Shown here: piece by piece, positions 23,057 to 33,502 of the stretch
Layout: each line of letters begins with the position of its first letter
Numbering within the stretch: position 1 is the first letter of the stretch
Assembly (NCBI RefSeq): GCF_001276515.1
Contig: NZ_LDVZ01000001.1
Coordinates: forward strand, 62,001 to 126,000
Source of the DNA: Haemophilus sp. C1
GTDB lineage: Bacteria > Pseudomonadota > Gammaproteobacteria > Enterobacterales > Pasteurellaceae
Direction: 5' to 3'
DNA length: 64,000 nucleotides
Translations under genes and position numbers: made by a program
Notes under the pieces: generated by a model
Told to the model about the DNA's origin: nothing
Database searches by the model: none
Seen by the model: the letters and a program-made list of their open reading frames with translations, nothing else

Positions 23057-23815
23057 ATGAAAACCACAACCGCATTAGTTACAGGTGCAACCGCAGGCTT
23101 TGGCTTGGCAATCTGTAAGAAATTGATAGAAGCAGGCTATAAAGTGATTGGCACGGGCAGACGTGCAGATCGATTAGCAGAAATCCATTCGCAATTAGGT
23201 AACAATTTTCTACCACTTGCCTTTGATATTCGCGATGAACAAGCCACAATTAACGCTCTAAGAACCCTTCCTGAAGGCTGGCAAGCGGTCGATTTATTAG
23301 TGAATAATGCAGGTTTAGCTTTGGGATTAGAGCCAGCACATAAAGCGGATTTACAAGATTGGTATCAGATGGTCGATACCAACATTAAAGGATTGGTTAC
23401 TATTACTCGCCTTGTGTTGCCAAATATGGTGGCTCGTAATCACGGGCAGATTATCAATTTGAGTTCAATTGCAGGTACTTATCCTTATGCTGGCAGTAAT
23501 GTATATGGTGGAACTAAAGCTTTTGTAACACAATTTAGCTTAAATTTACGAACTGATCTGGCAGGCACAAAAATTCGAGTAAGCAATGTTGAACCTGGGC
23601 TATGTGGCGGTACGGAGTTCTCTAATGTGCGTTTTCACGGCGATGATGAAAGAGCGGCAAAAGTGTATGAAAACGTGCAATCAGTTCAGCCTGAAGATAT
23701 TGCGAACATTGTATTATGGCTTCATCAACAACCTGAACACGTGAACATTAATCGCATTGAAGTAATGCCAACCGCACAATCTTTTGCGGGAATGAGCGTT
23801 GCAAAAGATAACTAA
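23057..23815 (+). CDS. ydfG: Short-chain dehydrogenase, YdfG-like
   Basis: The 252-residue protein is a classical SDR: GATAGFG (NADP site), RRADRL, NNAGLALG, and catalytic Ser with YGGTK (Tyr, Lys). It closely resembles E. coli YdfG, which oxidises serine and 3-hydroxy acids and reduces malonic semialdehyde. It is 18 bp upstream of trpB behind a TrpR-like operator, so it is co-regulated with tryptophan synthase, a linkage without an obvious biochemical reason. Confidence 0.92.
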   Translation: MKTTTALVTGATAGFGLAICKKLIEAGYKVIGTGRRADRLAEIHSQLGNNFLPLAFDIRDEQATINALRTLPEGWQAVDLLVNNAGLALGLEPAHKADLQDWYQMVDTNIKGLVTITRLVLPNMVARNHGQIINLSSIAGTYPYAGSNVYGGTKAFVTQFSLNLRTDLAGTKIRVSNVEPGLCGGTEFSNVRFHGDDERAAKVYENVQSVQPEDIANIVLWLHQQPEHVNINRIEVMPTAQSFAGMSVAKDN

Positions 23816-23833
23816 AAAATAATAGGAAAAAAT

Positions 23834-25030
23834 ATGTCAGACACACTTCTCAACCCTTATTTCGGCGAATTTGGCGGAATGTATGTGCCAGAAATTTTAG
23901 TGCCTGTTTTAAAACAATTAGAACAAGCCTTTGTAGAAGCACAAAATGATCCTACATTCCAAGCAGAATTTGCTGATTTACTCAAAAATTATGCAGGCAG
24001 ACCGACCGCACTTACCCTTTGTCGTAACTTAACCAAAGGAACAAAAACTAAGCTTTATCTTAAACGTGAAGATTTATTACACGGTGGCGCTCATAAAACC
24101 AATCAAGTTTTAGGACAAATTTTATTAGCTAAACGTATGGGCAAAGCACGTATTATTGCCGAAACAGGTGCGGGTCAGCACGGTGTTGCGACAGCCCTAG
24201 CTTGTGCTATGTTAGATATGCCGTGCCGTGTTTATATGGGTGCAAAAGATGTTGAGCGTCAATCGCCAAACGTGTTCCGTATGCGTTTAATGGGAGCTGA
24301 AGTGATTCCTGTACAAAAAGGCTCTTGCTCTTTAAAAGACGCTTGTTGTGAAGCTATGCGTGATTGGTCAGCAAACTATGAAACCACCCATTATTTACTT
24401 GGAACCGCGGCAGGCCCTCATCCCTTCCCGACGATTGTGAGAGAATTTCAAAAAATGATTGGGATTGAGACGAAACGTCAAATTCTCGAACGAGAAGGTC
24501 GTTTACCTGATGCAGTGATTGCAGCTGTTGGCGGTGGTTCTAATGCAATTGGTATGTTTACTGATTTTATTGATGAAGCAAATGTGCGTTTAATTGGTGT
24601 TGAACCTGCGGGGAAAGGCATTGAAAGCGGTGAACATGGCGCACCATTAGGTCATGCAAAAGTGGGCATTTATTTCGGGATGAAATCCCCTTTAATGCAA
24701 ACCGAAGATGGTCAAGTAGAGGAATCCTACTCTGTTTCAGCTGGGTTAGACTTCCCTTCTGTTGGGCCTCAGCATGCTTATTTACAAAGTATTGGACGTG
24801 CAGAATATCCAAGTATTACTGATGATGAAGCATTGAATGCTTTCCAAGAGTTAGCAAAACATGAAGGCATTATTCCTGCATTAGAAAGCTCACACGCTCT
24901 TGCTCAAGCCTTAAAAATGATTCATCAAGAACCTAACAAAGAACAAATTTTAGTCGTGAATTTATCTGGCCGTGGCGATAAAGATATTTTCACCGTAGAT
25001 AAAATTTTGACAGAAAAAGGAATGAAATAA
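23834..25030 (+). CDS. trpB: Tryptophan synthase beta subunit
   Basis: The 398-residue PLP enzyme joins indole and serine to give tryptophan. The cofactor lysine is in [10 protein letters not shown], the phosphate-binding loop is [10 protein letters not shown], and the COMM-domain region [10 protein letters not shown] is intact. Length is normal. The stop overlaps the trpA start by 1 bp (TAATG), ensuring equal synthesis of both subunits. Confidence 0.98.
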   Translation: MSDTLLNPYFGEFGGMYVPEILVPVLKQLEQAFVEAQNDPTFQAEFADLLKNYAGRPTALTLCRNLTKGTKTKLYLKREDLLHGGAHKTNQVLGQILLAKRMGKARIIAETGAGQHGVATALACAMLDMPCRVYMGAKDVERQSPNVFRMRLMGAEVIPVQKGSCSLKDACCEAMRDWSANYETTHYLLGTAAGPHPFPTIVREFQKMIGIETKRQILEREGRLPDAVIAAVGGGSNAIGMFTDFIDEANVRLIGVEPAGKGIESGEHGAPLGHAKVGIYFGMKSPLMQTEDGQVEESYSVSAGLDFPSVGPQHAYLQSIGRAEYPSITDDEALNAFQELAKHEGIIPALESSHALAQALKMIHQEPNKEQILVVNLSGRGDKDIFTVDKILTEKGMK

Positions 25031-25836
25031 TGAGCCGTTTTGAAACTCAATTTGCTGCACTTAAAGCAAAAAATGAAGGGGCATTTGTTCCTTTCGTCAC
25101 CTTATGTGACCCTACTTTTGACCGCTCTTTTGAGATTATTTGCACGCTTGTAGATAACGGTGCGGATGCTTTAGAGCTTGGTTTTCCTTTTTCCGATCCG
25201 CTACTTGATGGCCCCGTTATTCAAGCTGCGAATAATCGAGCTTTAACTGAGGGTCATAGCACTGAAGATAGCTTTAAGTTATTAGAAAAAGTGCGGTCAA
25301 AATATCCAGAGATTCCGATTAGCTTATTACTTTGTGCCAATTTAATTTTTGCCAAAGGTTTGGATGCTTTTTATCAACGTTGTGCAGAAGTCGGTGTTGA
25401 TGCTGTGCTTGTAGCAGATATTCCTTTACTCGCAAAAGAAGATTATGTGCAAGCAGCTAAAAAACACGGCATTCAACCCGTCTTTATTTGCCCACCAAAT
25501 GCGGACGAGAAAACTATCCAAGGTGTAGCGGAAAATAGCGAAGGATATACTTATTTAGTCTCACGAGCAGGCGTAACCAGTGCTGAAAATCAAGCTCATG
25601 CAGCAAATTTGGACACCCTTGTAGAACAGCTTAAAGCCCATAATGCCCCACCAATTTTACAAGGCTTCGGCATTGCACAGCCTGCACAAGTGAAAGAAGC
25701 GTTGTCTTTGGGGGCTGCTGGTGCGATTTCAGGTTCGGCAACAGTAAAAATTATTGAGCGAAATTTAGATAATCACGAGCAATGTTTAGCTGAATTAGCT
25801 GAATTTGTTCAAGCAATGAAAGCTGCAACAAAATAA
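25030..25836 (+). CDS. trpA: Tryptophan synthase alpha subunit
   Basis: The 268-residue TIM-barrel enzyme cleaves indole-3-glycerol phosphate and passes indole through the tunnel to TrpB. Catalytic residues are seen in [15 protein letters not shown] (Glu and Asp). It is coupled to trpB and followed by a strong terminator. The rest of the trp pathway is not in this window. Confidence 0.98.
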   Translation: MSRFETQFAALKAKNEGAFVPFVTLCDPTFDRSFEIICTLVDNGADALELGFPFSDPLLDGPVIQAANNRALTEGHSTEDSFKLLEKVRSKYPEIPISLLLCANLIFAKGLDAFYQRCAEVGVDAVLVADIPLLAKEDYVQAAKKHGIQPVFICPPNADEKTIQGVAENSEGYTYLVSRAGVTSAENQAHAANLDTLVEQLKAHNAPPILQGFGIAQPAQVKEALSLGAAGAISGSATVKIIERNLDNHEQCLAELAEFVQAMKAATK

Positions 25837-25845
25837 GCAAAAAAG

Positions 25846-25872
25846 AACCCGCACTTGTTGCGGGTTTCTTTT
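25846..25872 (+). terminator. trpA terminator
   Basis: AACCCGCA and TGCGGGTT (25846-25853, 25859-25866) pair and are followed by TTCTTTT. Confidence 0.9.
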
Positions 25873-25886
25873 ATCTACCGAGAAAA

Positions 25887-26243
25887 TTAAAAATTTAATA
25901 CTTTATCGGCTTCCATCGTCCAGTCTGCCAGCTCTGCTAACGTGCCTATTTCCACGCCCTCCGCCAACGGCAGTTCAGTGATACCACGAGCATTTGTGCA
26001 GGTTTTACAAAGTTTAATTGTCGCTCCTTGTGCCGTTAAAATTTCCAACATTTGTTGTAAATGATACCCTTCTGCTGGATTTTGTTTTGCTAAACCGCCA
26101 GTTACCGCATCAGACATTAAAAATATTTTTAAATTAACCGCACTTTTATGCTGATCTTGCAACTGTAAAGCCAAACGTAATGCACTAAAAAAATGTTCGT
26201 CACCATAAGGGGATGAATGGATAATAAATAGAATATTTTGCAT
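25887..26243 (-). CDS. DsrE/YchN-family protein
   Basis: The 118-residue protein has the DsrE fold pattern: MQNILFIIHSSPYGDEHFFSALRLAL, FLMSDAV, and the conserved cysteine pair region KLCKTCTNARG with a downstream WTMEADKVLNF end. DsrE/YchN proteins form small rings, and some relay sulfur, but E. coli YchN has no proven function. It lies 19 bp after usg and is probably co-transcribed with it. Confidence 0.87.
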   Translation of the reverse strand: MQNILFIIHSSPYGDEHFFSALRLALQLQDQHKSAVNLKIFLMSDAVTGGLAKQNPAEGYHLQQMLEILTAQGATIKLCKTCTNARGITELPLAEGVEIGTLAELADWTMEADKVLNF

Positions 26244-26262
26244 ACTCTTCTCCTTAATTTCA

Positions 26263-27216
26263 TTAATAACCTTGCTGATAAATTCCTTCCAATAATTTCA
26301 CTGAAAGTAAGACTAGATTAAAGCGTTGTTCATCTGCCACAGACCAGAATTCTACGCCATTTTCTACCGCACTTATTTGACTTAAATGAAGTTTTACTGA
26401 TTCTTCGCCATTTTCTTGTTCTCCATTAAGTACAGGCGTAATTAAGGTTTCTTCTAAAGCGATAAGCTCGCTATTTTGAGGCTGATAGTCAAAATCATAA
26501 TCTGAAAGTGCGGTGACTTTTTGCGCCAATCCATAAAATACAGGCACTTGGATTGTATGGAATGTAGCACGATCTAATTGCGGAAAAATTCGTTGTAATT
26601 GATTCGATAAACTAGGTGTTTGATGTGGATAAACATCAAACGCTAAACGCGTTTCTCCTTCATCTAATGGAATGCCATTTAATAAACGGGCTGTTTGTCC
26701 CGCAAGTTTAGTCACGGTTTCCGCATCCGTATAAGAAGCTGGCAATAAAGAGGTAACAAATACTTGATTGAGATTAGTCTCTTGTAAAATCGGGGCAAGC
26801 GTTAAGGCAAGTTGGCTTACTTGTGGATCAGGCAAGCTGACAATGTTACGTTGTCTCAGTTCAAATAATTGTGATTCATTTACAGTTGGAACAATAACTG
26901 GCACATCCGAAAGCGCACTGCAAACGCCTAACATATCAATAACAATACAGCCCTGCTCTGCTGCTTGCGCAATATGGGCAACTTGCTCAAGTTTTCCTGC
27001 AAAAAACACATAATTAAAATCAGCCCACTCAACTTCATTTGGAGAAAGTTGTTCAACGCCTTTATTGCGAAAACGAATATTTTGTTCTTCTTCAAAAGGT
27101 GTTATTTCAACAATAGAAACGTTACTAATTTCAAGTGCACTTTGTTCTAAACGTTCTACAATTTTTTCACTTAATTCAAATTCTGCTGCTATCGCAATAT
27201 TTAAGGTTGCGTCCAT
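26263..27216 (-). CDS. usg: USG-1-like, aspartate-semialdehyde dehydrogenase homologue
   Basis: The 317-residue protein matches the length and order of Usg, a paralogue of aspartate-semialdehyde dehydrogenase: N-terminal nucleotide fold (NIAIAAEFELSEKIVERLEQ), then the FVTSLLPASYTDAE segment, then the FYGLAQKVT domain. The catalytic cysteine motif of true ASD (NCST type) is replaced around VPTVNESQLF, so it is probably not an active dehydrogenase. Function is unknown in all species I know. Confidence 0.85.
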   Translation of the reverse strand: MDATLNIAIAAEFELSEKIVERLEQSALEISNVSIVEITPFEEEQNIRFRNKGVEQLSPNEVEWADFNYVFFAGKLEQVAHIAQAAEQGCIVIDMLGVCSALSDVPVIVPTVNESQLFELRQRNIVSLPDPQVSQLALTLAPILQETNLNQVFVTSLLPASYTDAETVTKLAGQTARLLNGIPLDEGETRLAFDVYPHQTPSLSNQLQRIFPQLDRATFHTIQVPVFYGLAQKVTALSDYDFDYQPQNSELIALEETLITPVLNGEQENGEESVKLHLSQISAVENGVEFWSVADEQRFNLVLLSVKLLEGIYQQGY

Positions 27217-27274
27217 TTTTCTCTCCGCTGTAAAATAATCGGCATTATTTTACACCAAAACCAGGAACGAAATA

Positions 27275-27751
27275 ATGACACCTGCAATTGATTTACTTAA
27301 AAAACAAAAAATTCCTTTTATCTTGCATACTTATGATCATGATCCGAATAATCAACATTTTGGTGATGAGGCAGCAGAAAAACTAGGCATTGATCCTAAG
27401 CGCTCTTTTAAAACGTTACTTGTGGCGGAAAATGGCGATCAGAAAAAACTTGCTTGCTTTGTGCTTGCAACGGCCAATATGCTGAATTTAAAGAAAGCAG
27501 CAAAATCTATCGGTGTTAAAAAAGTAGAAATGGCGGATAAAGATGCGGCGCAAAAAAGCACAGGTTATCTTGTAGGGGGAATTAGCCCGCTCGGTCAAAA
27601 GAAACGCGTTAAAACCGTGATAAATTCAACTGCACTTGAGTTTCAAACGATTTATGTTTCAGGCGGAAAACGTGGACTAAGTGTAGAAATTGCACCACAA
27701 GATTTAGCAAAAGTATTAGGTGCAGAATTTACTGATATTGTTGATGAATAA
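27275..27751 (+). CDS. ybaK: Cys-tRNA(Pro)/Cys-tRNA(Cys) deacylase
   Basis: The 158-residue protein removes cysteine mis-attached to tRNA(Pro). It has the YbaK/ProX editing fold: [22 protein letters not shown], the KTLLVAENG strand, the catalytic lysine region [11 protein letters not shown] and the [10 protein letters not shown] loop. Its structure from H. influenzae (HI1434) is known. It is convergent with recD, sharing a bidirectional terminator. Confidence 0.95.
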   Translation: MTPAIDLLKKQKIPFILHTYDHDPNNQHFGDEAAEKLGIDPKRSFKTLLVAENGDQKKLACFVLATANMLNLKKAAKSIGVKKVEMADKDAAQKSTGYLVGGISPLGQKKRVKTVINSTALEFQTIYVSGGKRGLSVEIAPQDLAKVLGAEFTDIVDE

Positions 27752-27770
27752 CTGATGGATTTACAAATTT

Positions 27771-27797
27771 AAAGGCGGATTCATTCCGCCTTTTTGA
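27771..27797. terminator. Bidirectional terminator between ybaK and recD
   Basis: AAAGGCGGA and TCCGCCTTT (27771-27779, 27785-27793) form a stem usable from both strands. Confidence 0.88.
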
Positions 27798-29720
27798 CTA
27801 ATTCAACTCTTCCAATAATTTCCCCAATCCGCTTTGGCGTTTTACGGTCTGGCGAATTGCTGTTTTCCATATTTTTTCATCGGCAAATACAGTGAGTTCT
27901 TTTTTCGCACGAGTCACGCCCGTGAAAACTAATTCTCGCGACAATACTGGATTTACTTCTGTAGGAAGCACCATGACGGTATGTTCAAATTCGGAACCTT
28001 GAGATTTATGAATCGTCATCATAAAAGCGGGTTCATGTGCTGGAATTCGGCTTGTCAGCACTTCTCTATTGCCAAACCATACTTTACCATTCGCCAAGCA
28101 CAGTCCAATATCGCCGTTATAAAGGCGAACATTATGATCGTTTTCAGTAATCATAATTGGCTTGCCGATATACCAATCTTGTTCATTACGGAACCAAAGC
28201 AATTTTTCCTCTCGCAACGCTAATGCGATTTCTTTATTGAGATTTTCAACACCTAAATCGCTATTACGAAGTGCGGTTAAAAATCTCACAGAATTAAATT
28301 GTGCTTGAATAGCTTCGGCATAGGAAATGCCTTGTTCATTTTTAGCGTTAGGATCAATTTTTTGTTTACGTAAATCATCCAACATTTTTAAGAAAGTGCG
28401 GTAATTTTCCACCGCACTTTTTACTACTTGATTAACCGTATCGCTTTCATCATTTAAGGCATTAAAGTGCAATTCTTGCGGATAATGTTCAAATAACCCA
28501 AGGCTATCGTCTGCTTTGCCTTTTTGAATGAATTCAGCTAACTTGCCAATACCTGAATCTTTATCAAAACGACGGCTTTCTGTTAGATGGCATAAACAAT
28601 CACGTATTGGATTTGAACAATCAGTACCTTTTACTTCGTATCCTGTCGTCGCTTGCAAATATGCAGCTTGTTCATGACTATAAGGTTGATTAACAAATTG
28701 TGCCAATTCCCCCAATACCGCCCCCGCCTCAACAGAGGCTAATTGCGCCTGATCACCTAATAAAATTAATCGAGTTTCAGGCTTTAACGCATTGATAAGT
28801 TTTGCCATCATCGGCAAATCAATCATTGATGTTTCATCAACAACTAATACATCTAATTGCAAAGGATTATGACTGTTATAGCGCGTGTAATCATTAAAGG
28901 CATTCACACCTAGTAAACTATGCAAAGTATTGGCTTTTTGCGGAATCGCATTGAAAAGTGAATCGGATAAATTCATTTTTTCTTGCATAAAACCTAACGC
29001 ATTTTTAATCGACTCTTCCAGACGAGAGGCTGCCTTACCAGTCGGTGCAATTAATTTGATATGTAATTTACAATCAAATAATTCTTGTAGAACGAGCAAT
29101 AAACGCGTAACTGTCGTGGTTTTTCCTGTTCCTGGGCCGCCTGTAATAATCGAAAATGGACTTTTAATCGCTGTCGCCACTGCCACTTTTTGCCAATCTA
29201 TTTTTTCCTGTTTTTCAGGGAAATATTTATCCAATTTTTGACGAATTTCATCATAAGAAAAGGCTAAAGTGCGGTTATTTTTTAAGGTGTTTTTGATATA
29301 TTGTGCGATGCGATATTCATCTTGCCAAGCGCGATAGAAATACAACGCACCAAATTGAAATGCCATTGGCGCAATTTGATTGAGGGGATCTTGCGTAAAT
29401 GCCATATGCCCGCACAACGCACATTGCCAATCTTCCACAGGTAAATAACCAATCTTTTCAAGGATTTCTGCTAAATAGTTTTCTTCTGTGGTGCGATAAG
29501 CCAAACCAAATAAATTATGTTCTAAATAGCGATCTAATTGGCTGCAAGTATTTCCCTGCGTATAACGCCAGCTACAAAGTGCGGCTAATAATATGGCTAA
29601 ATTTTTGACTGGTTCCGCATAATCCGTATGACATTGTTTATCAGCTATCAACTTAGCAAAATAATAATCACCTTGAGAAAGAATGCCCTGCTCTTTAAGT
29701 TTTTGTAATACGGATAACAT
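27798..29720 (-). CDS. recD: Exonuclease V subunit RecD
   Basis: The 640-residue 5'-3' helicase has Walker A GGPGTGKT at 194-201, DETSM Walker B near 300, and late helicase motifs (MTIHKSQGSEFEHTVM, VTRAKKELTVF). With RecB and RecC it degrades linear DNA and loads RecA at Chi sites. The start overlaps the recB stop by 1 bp. recC is not in this window, so the complex is encoded at two places. Confidence 0.97.
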   Translation of the reverse strand: MLSVLQKLKEQGILSQGDYYFAKLIADKQCHTDYAEPVKNLAILLAALCSWRYTQGNTCSQLDRYLEHNLFGLAYRTTEENYLAEILEKIGYLPVEDWQCALCGHMAFTQDPLNQIAPMAFQFGALYFYRAWQDEYRIAQYIKNTLKNNRTLAFSYDEIRQKLDKYFPEKQEKIDWQKVAVATAIKSPFSIITGGPGTGKTTTVTRLLLVLQELFDCKLHIKLIAPTGKAASRLEESIKNALGFMQEKMNLSDSLFNAIPQKANTLHSLLGVNAFNDYTRYNSHNPLQLDVLVVDETSMIDLPMMAKLINALKPETRLILLGDQAQLASVEAGAVLGELAQFVNQPYSHEQAAYLQATTGYEVKGTDCSNPIRDCLCHLTESRRFDKDSGIGKLAEFIQKGKADDSLGLFEHYPQELHFNALNDESDTVNQVVKSAVENYRTFLKMLDDLRKQKIDPNAKNEQGISYAEAIQAQFNSVRFLTALRNSDLGVENLNKEIALALREEKLLWFRNEQDWYIGKPIMITENDHNVRLYNGDIGLCLANGKVWFGNREVLTSRIPAHEPAFMMTIHKSQGSEFEHTVMVLPTEVNPVLSRELVFTGVTRAKKELTVFADEKIWKTAIRQTVKRQSGLGKLLEELN

Positions 29721-32700
29721 TAAAACACCCCATCTAATTCTGTGATTAATTCAACGCTTGGACGATCGTAAAATACGCCAGATTGTGGCTCACCATTCAT
29801 TCCACGTAAGAAAAGATAAAATACCCCGCCAAAATCTCGCGCATAATCGTAATGAGGCACAACGCTTTGTAAATAACGATGCAATGCCAGCGTATAAATT
29901 AAATATTGCCAATCATAGTGACTGTGTAACATTTCTTTTTTCAATGCCTCTTGATTGTAATCAGCAAGGGTTGAACCTAAGAAATTAGATTTATAATCAA
30001 TAAGATAATATTTCCCATTATGGCGGAAAACTAAGTCAATTGAACCTCTCACCATGCCCTGAATCTGTTCAAATTGAAGTGACTCACTTGGCAAATGATG
30101 ATGGGCTTTCAACGCACGATTAAAAGTATCAACATCAAAATGTTCCCGAATAGCCAGATAAAATGGCATTTCTTTAATACAATCTTTATTTGCCAAATCA
30201 GCTAATGCTATTCCTATTTCATTAGAAAGTGGCGTATGTGAAATCTGTTGTAGCCAATTTTGTAGCGGTTCTGTAAAGGTTTCATCTAACTGTAAGGATT
30301 GTCTTAATTTGTCAATTTCTTCTGTATTTGCTAAATCAGAAAAATAGCAATTTTCAAAATGGCGATGCAATGCAGTCCCGACTTGTTTACCTCGTGGCAA
30401 ATCTAAAATGTTTGATTCATTTTCGTTTAAAAGTGCGGTCGAAATTTCAATAGCATTTTGGCTGTCATAATCTTTTGCGTCATCAAAAAGAGCTTGTTTT
30501 TTACCCGCACTTTCAGTGAAATAATGCTGGCGGCGATGTGCTTGTTCAATTGAAGTAAAACTGGTTATTCGCCAATCTTGTTCAATATTGCCCGTAAATT
30601 CTGCGGCTTTAAGATCATCATTTTTTGTATTAATTGATAAAGTCGGAAAAGCCTCTAAATTTGGCTTAGTGCAGATTTCCACATTATCTTGCATTTTTTC
30701 TTTAAAGGCTTGCAACAACGTCTCGGTATCTTTAGGTGCTGATAACGCTATTTCCTTGCCTATTTCGCCTTGACTTAATACATAATGTAAGGCATTCCAT
30801 TTTTTATCAAATTGCGCAGGCAAAGCGAATGCCATTTGATATTTGGCACGGGTTAAAGCCACATAAAGTAAACGTAACTCCTCCGCAAAAGTTTCTTCAT
30901 AAAGTGCGTTTAAATTACGATTTTCCATATCCCATAAGGTTTCATCTCGTTCTTTAGAATAATAAATATTGATGTCTTTTTTACTTGGATCTTTGCTCGG
31001 CACGGCTAAAAATGGTAGCCAAACTAAATCATATTCTAAGCCCTTAGATTTATGGATTGTCACTATTTTTACCAACTGACGTTCACTTTCTAAACGAATT
31101 TGAGCCTCTTGACGACCTTCGCCTTGAATTTGTTTTTCAAACCAACTGAGCAATGCCGCTTCACTTTCGTGTATCGTGGCAGCTTGTTGTAAAATTTCTG
31201 CCAAATGTAGGAAATCCGTTAAATCTCGCTCGCCCGTGGCTTGACTTAATAATCGCTCTGAAATGCCTTGCTCCAATAAAATTTGATGTAGCATTGCTAA
31301 TATCCCTTGACGCTGCCAAGTTTGTTGATATTGAGCAAAGCTATCTGCCCAACGTTGCCAGTCTGCCTCATTTTGCTGAATTTGATGAATATCCGCTGCA
31401 TTTAAGCCAAAAAGTGCGGTCGCAATTGCGTTCAAAATTGGACGTTCAGCCACATTCAAACAAGCTTTAAGCACCCAAGCTAATTCTTTCGCAACATTGC
31501 TATCAAATACACTATTTTGATCAGAAAGATAAACTGACGCGATCCCCAATTTTTGCAATTCATTTTTTACTAAAGCCGCTTCATTTTTATCACGCACCAA
31601 CACGGCAATATTCGCCGCTTGTAAGGTTTTACAGGTATCTTCATTTTGAAAAACTGCCTGATTTTCAGCCGCACTTTTTAGCCAATGTTGAATAGAAATA
31701 GCACATATTTTTGCCATTTCAGTTTTATTCACTTTGCCACTTTCAGTTAAATAAAAACGATAAGCAGGTTCTGCCTTACCGTTTAAATAAAATCGAAGAT
31801 GATCATCACGAGAATCAACAGCAGTAAAGTTAATATTTTGATAAATAAATGGCGATTGAGGAAAATCGAATAAAGCATTTACTCCATCAACCAAATGCCT
31901 CTCTGAACGATAATTTTTAGTGAGTTCAAAGCGAGATTGGGCTTCGTCTGAGGCTTTTAGATAAGTAAAAATATCTGCACCACGGAAACGATAAATCGCC
32001 TGCTTCGGATCGCCAATCATAATAAAACCAGTATTTTTTTCGGGATTATCACGATAAATTTTTGAAAAAATAGCGTATTGTTGTGAATCCGTATCCTGAA
32101 ATTCATCAATCATCGCGAAAGGATATTGGAAACGAATCATTTCCGCTAATTCATCTCCTTGCGCACCTTGCAAGGCTTCACAAAGCAAACGCAATAAATC
32201 ATCAAAGGATTTTTCTTGATGATTAAGTTTATAGTCTAAAAGTTTTTGTTGTAGACCTTGGCGATAATGATAAAGAGTGAGTTTGCTTAGTAAAGCTGGG
32301 GATATTAAAGCATTAACTCGCTTTTCAAGATCTTCAAAAATCGGTGAATAAAAAGGCGTTGCCGGTTTTTTATCTTTATTTTTATCAGTTTGTTCTTCGT
32401 AATTTTTCTCAATAGATGATTGTAGAAAATAGTCTTTCAATGTGGTATTAATTTGATAATCTCTAGGATTATTTGACCATTGATTAATTTTATTAATCCA
32501 ATCCCCTAAACGCTTTACTTGGTACTTTTTACGATTTAACGATTTCAACTGATCTTTTGGATAATCTTTCTCCAGTTCATTGGTAATAATCGCTGAAATT
32601 TCATCCGCACTTTCTAACCAAAATGCCTTTAATTCATTCAACGCCTTTTGATAACCACCAAGATATTGCGGTAAAAAGATTTGTATTGGTACAGATAACG

Positions 32701-33355
32701 CCTGTTTATTTTCAATCTCCACTTGCAAATCTTTACCTAAATCCGCTTTCAACAAAGACAACACATTTGCAGGTGATACTAATTCTGTCGCGATAAAATC
32801 CGCAGATTCAAAATCCAACGGATAAAAATGTTCTCGCCAAAATTCATTAGCAAAACGAACTAATAAATCAGATTGATCTTTAATTAACTCTAAATTGAAG
32901 TGAATGCCAGAATGGAAAGCATATTGCATCAACATACGGCGACAAAAACCGTGAATGGTATAAATCGCCGCCAAATCCATATTTTGCTCAGCTAGCTTTA
33001 AGCGATGAATTACCTCAAAAATATCTAAATCATGACAAAGTGCGGTAAGAAATTCATCATTTTTAAATGCGGATTTATCTTTGGTTTCTGCAAAGGCTAT
33101 GAGTTTACCAATCGCATCTGTTATACGCTCACGAATTTTTTTCTTGAGTTCTTCTGTCGCCATATCCGTAAACGTTACCACCAGAATTTCTTCCACATTT
33201 AACGGACGAGAAAAGTTATTTTCTCCCGCCTTTAATAAAAGTCGGAGATATAAAGATCCAATAGTGTAGGTTTTCCCTGTACCAGCGGATGCTTCGATTA
33301 AGCTAATTTGATTTAAAGGCAACGTGATAGGATTTAGTGGGATTGTTTCGGCCAT
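29720..33355 (-). CDS. recB: Exonuclease V subunit RecB
   Basis: The 1211-residue protein has a UvrD-type 3'-5' helicase (Walker A EASAGTGKT at 21-29; DEFQDTD; VTIHKSKGLEYD) and a C-terminal nuclease domain with GSIDLVFRHNGKYYLIDYKS, whose Asp, Asp and Lys bind metal. It repairs double-strand breaks and destroys foreign linear DNA. Length is normal and no frameshift is visible. The gene heads recBD. Confidence 0.98.
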   Translation of the reverse strand: MAETIPLNPITLPLNQISLIEASAGTGKTYTIGSLYLRLLLKAGENNFSRPLNVEEILVVTFTDMATEELKKKIRERITDAIGKLIAFAETKDKSAFKNDEFLTALCHDLDIFEVIHRLKLAEQNMDLAAIYTIHGFCRRMLMQYAFHSGIHFNLELIKDQSDLLVRFANEFWREHFYPLDFESADFIATELVSPANVLSLLKADLGKDLQVEIENKQALSVPIQIFLPQYLGGYQKALNELKAFWLESADEISAIITNELEKDYPKDQLKSLNRKKYQVKRLGDWINKINQWSNNPRDYQINTTLKDYFLQSSIEKNYEEQTDKNKDKKPATPFYSPIFEDLEKRVNALISPALLSKLTLYHYRQGLQQKLLDYKLNHQEKSFDDLLRLLCEALQGAQGDELAEMIRFQYPFAMIDEFQDTDSQQYAIFSKIYRDNPEKNTGFIMIGDPKQAIYRFRGADIFTYLKASDEAQSRFELTKNYRSERHLVDGVNALFDFPQSPFIYQNINFTAVDSRDDHLRFYLNGKAEPAYRFYLTESGKVNKTEMAKICAISIQHWLKSAAENQAVFQNEDTCKTLQAANIAVLVRDKNEAALVKNELQKLGIASVYLSDQNSVFDSNVAKELAWVLKACLNVAERPILNAIATALFGLNAADIHQIQQNEADWQRWADSFAQYQQTWQRQGILAMLHQILLEQGISERLLSQATGERDLTDFLHLAEILQQAATIHESEAALLSWFEKQIQGEGRQEAQIRLESERQLVKIVTIHKSKGLEYDLVWLPFLAVPSKDPSKKDINIYYSKERDETLWDMENRNLNALYEETFAEELRLLYVALTRAKYQMAFALPAQFDKKWNALHYVLSQGEIGKEIALSAPKDTETLLQAFKEKMQDNVEICTKPNLEAFPTLSINTKNDDLKAAEFTGNIEQDWRITSFTSIEQAHRRQHYFTESAGKKQALFDDAKDYDSQNAIEISTALLNENESNILDLPRGKQVGTALHRHFENCYFSDLANTEEIDKLRQSLQLDETFTEPLQNWLQQISHTPLSNEIGIALADLANKDCIKEMPFYLAIREHFDVDTFNRALKAHHHLPSESLQFEQIQGMVRGSIDLVFRHNGKYYLIDYKSNFLGSTLADYNQEALKKEMLHSHYDWQYLIYTLALHRYLQSVVPHYDYARDFGGVFYLFLRGMNGEPQSGVFYDRPSVELITELDGVF

Positions 33356-33413
33356 AGATTTTAACAGATGAGAACTAATGGCATTATTTTACAAAATTTG
33401 AAGTTAAAAATGC

Positions 33414-33441
33414 AAAAAAAGACGCTTTTCAGCGTCCTAAT
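33414..33441 (-). terminator. Terminator of the Sel1 cassette; repeat of the rplT terminator
   Basis: Read leftward, GACGC and GCGTC pair and are followed by seven T. Bases 33421-33441 are identical to 35431-35451 downstream of rplT, so the two copies bound the cassette between them. Confidence 0.85.
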
Positions 33442-33502
33442 AAATTTACTTTTTATAAAGTTATATAAAGTATTTATACAAATTTTAAAGAAAGTTCATC
33501 TA

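Noticed and set aside
33356..33502. Additional gene between recB and the Sel1 gene
   Set aside because: Only the terminator and AT-rich sequence; no frame with a start and ribosome site.
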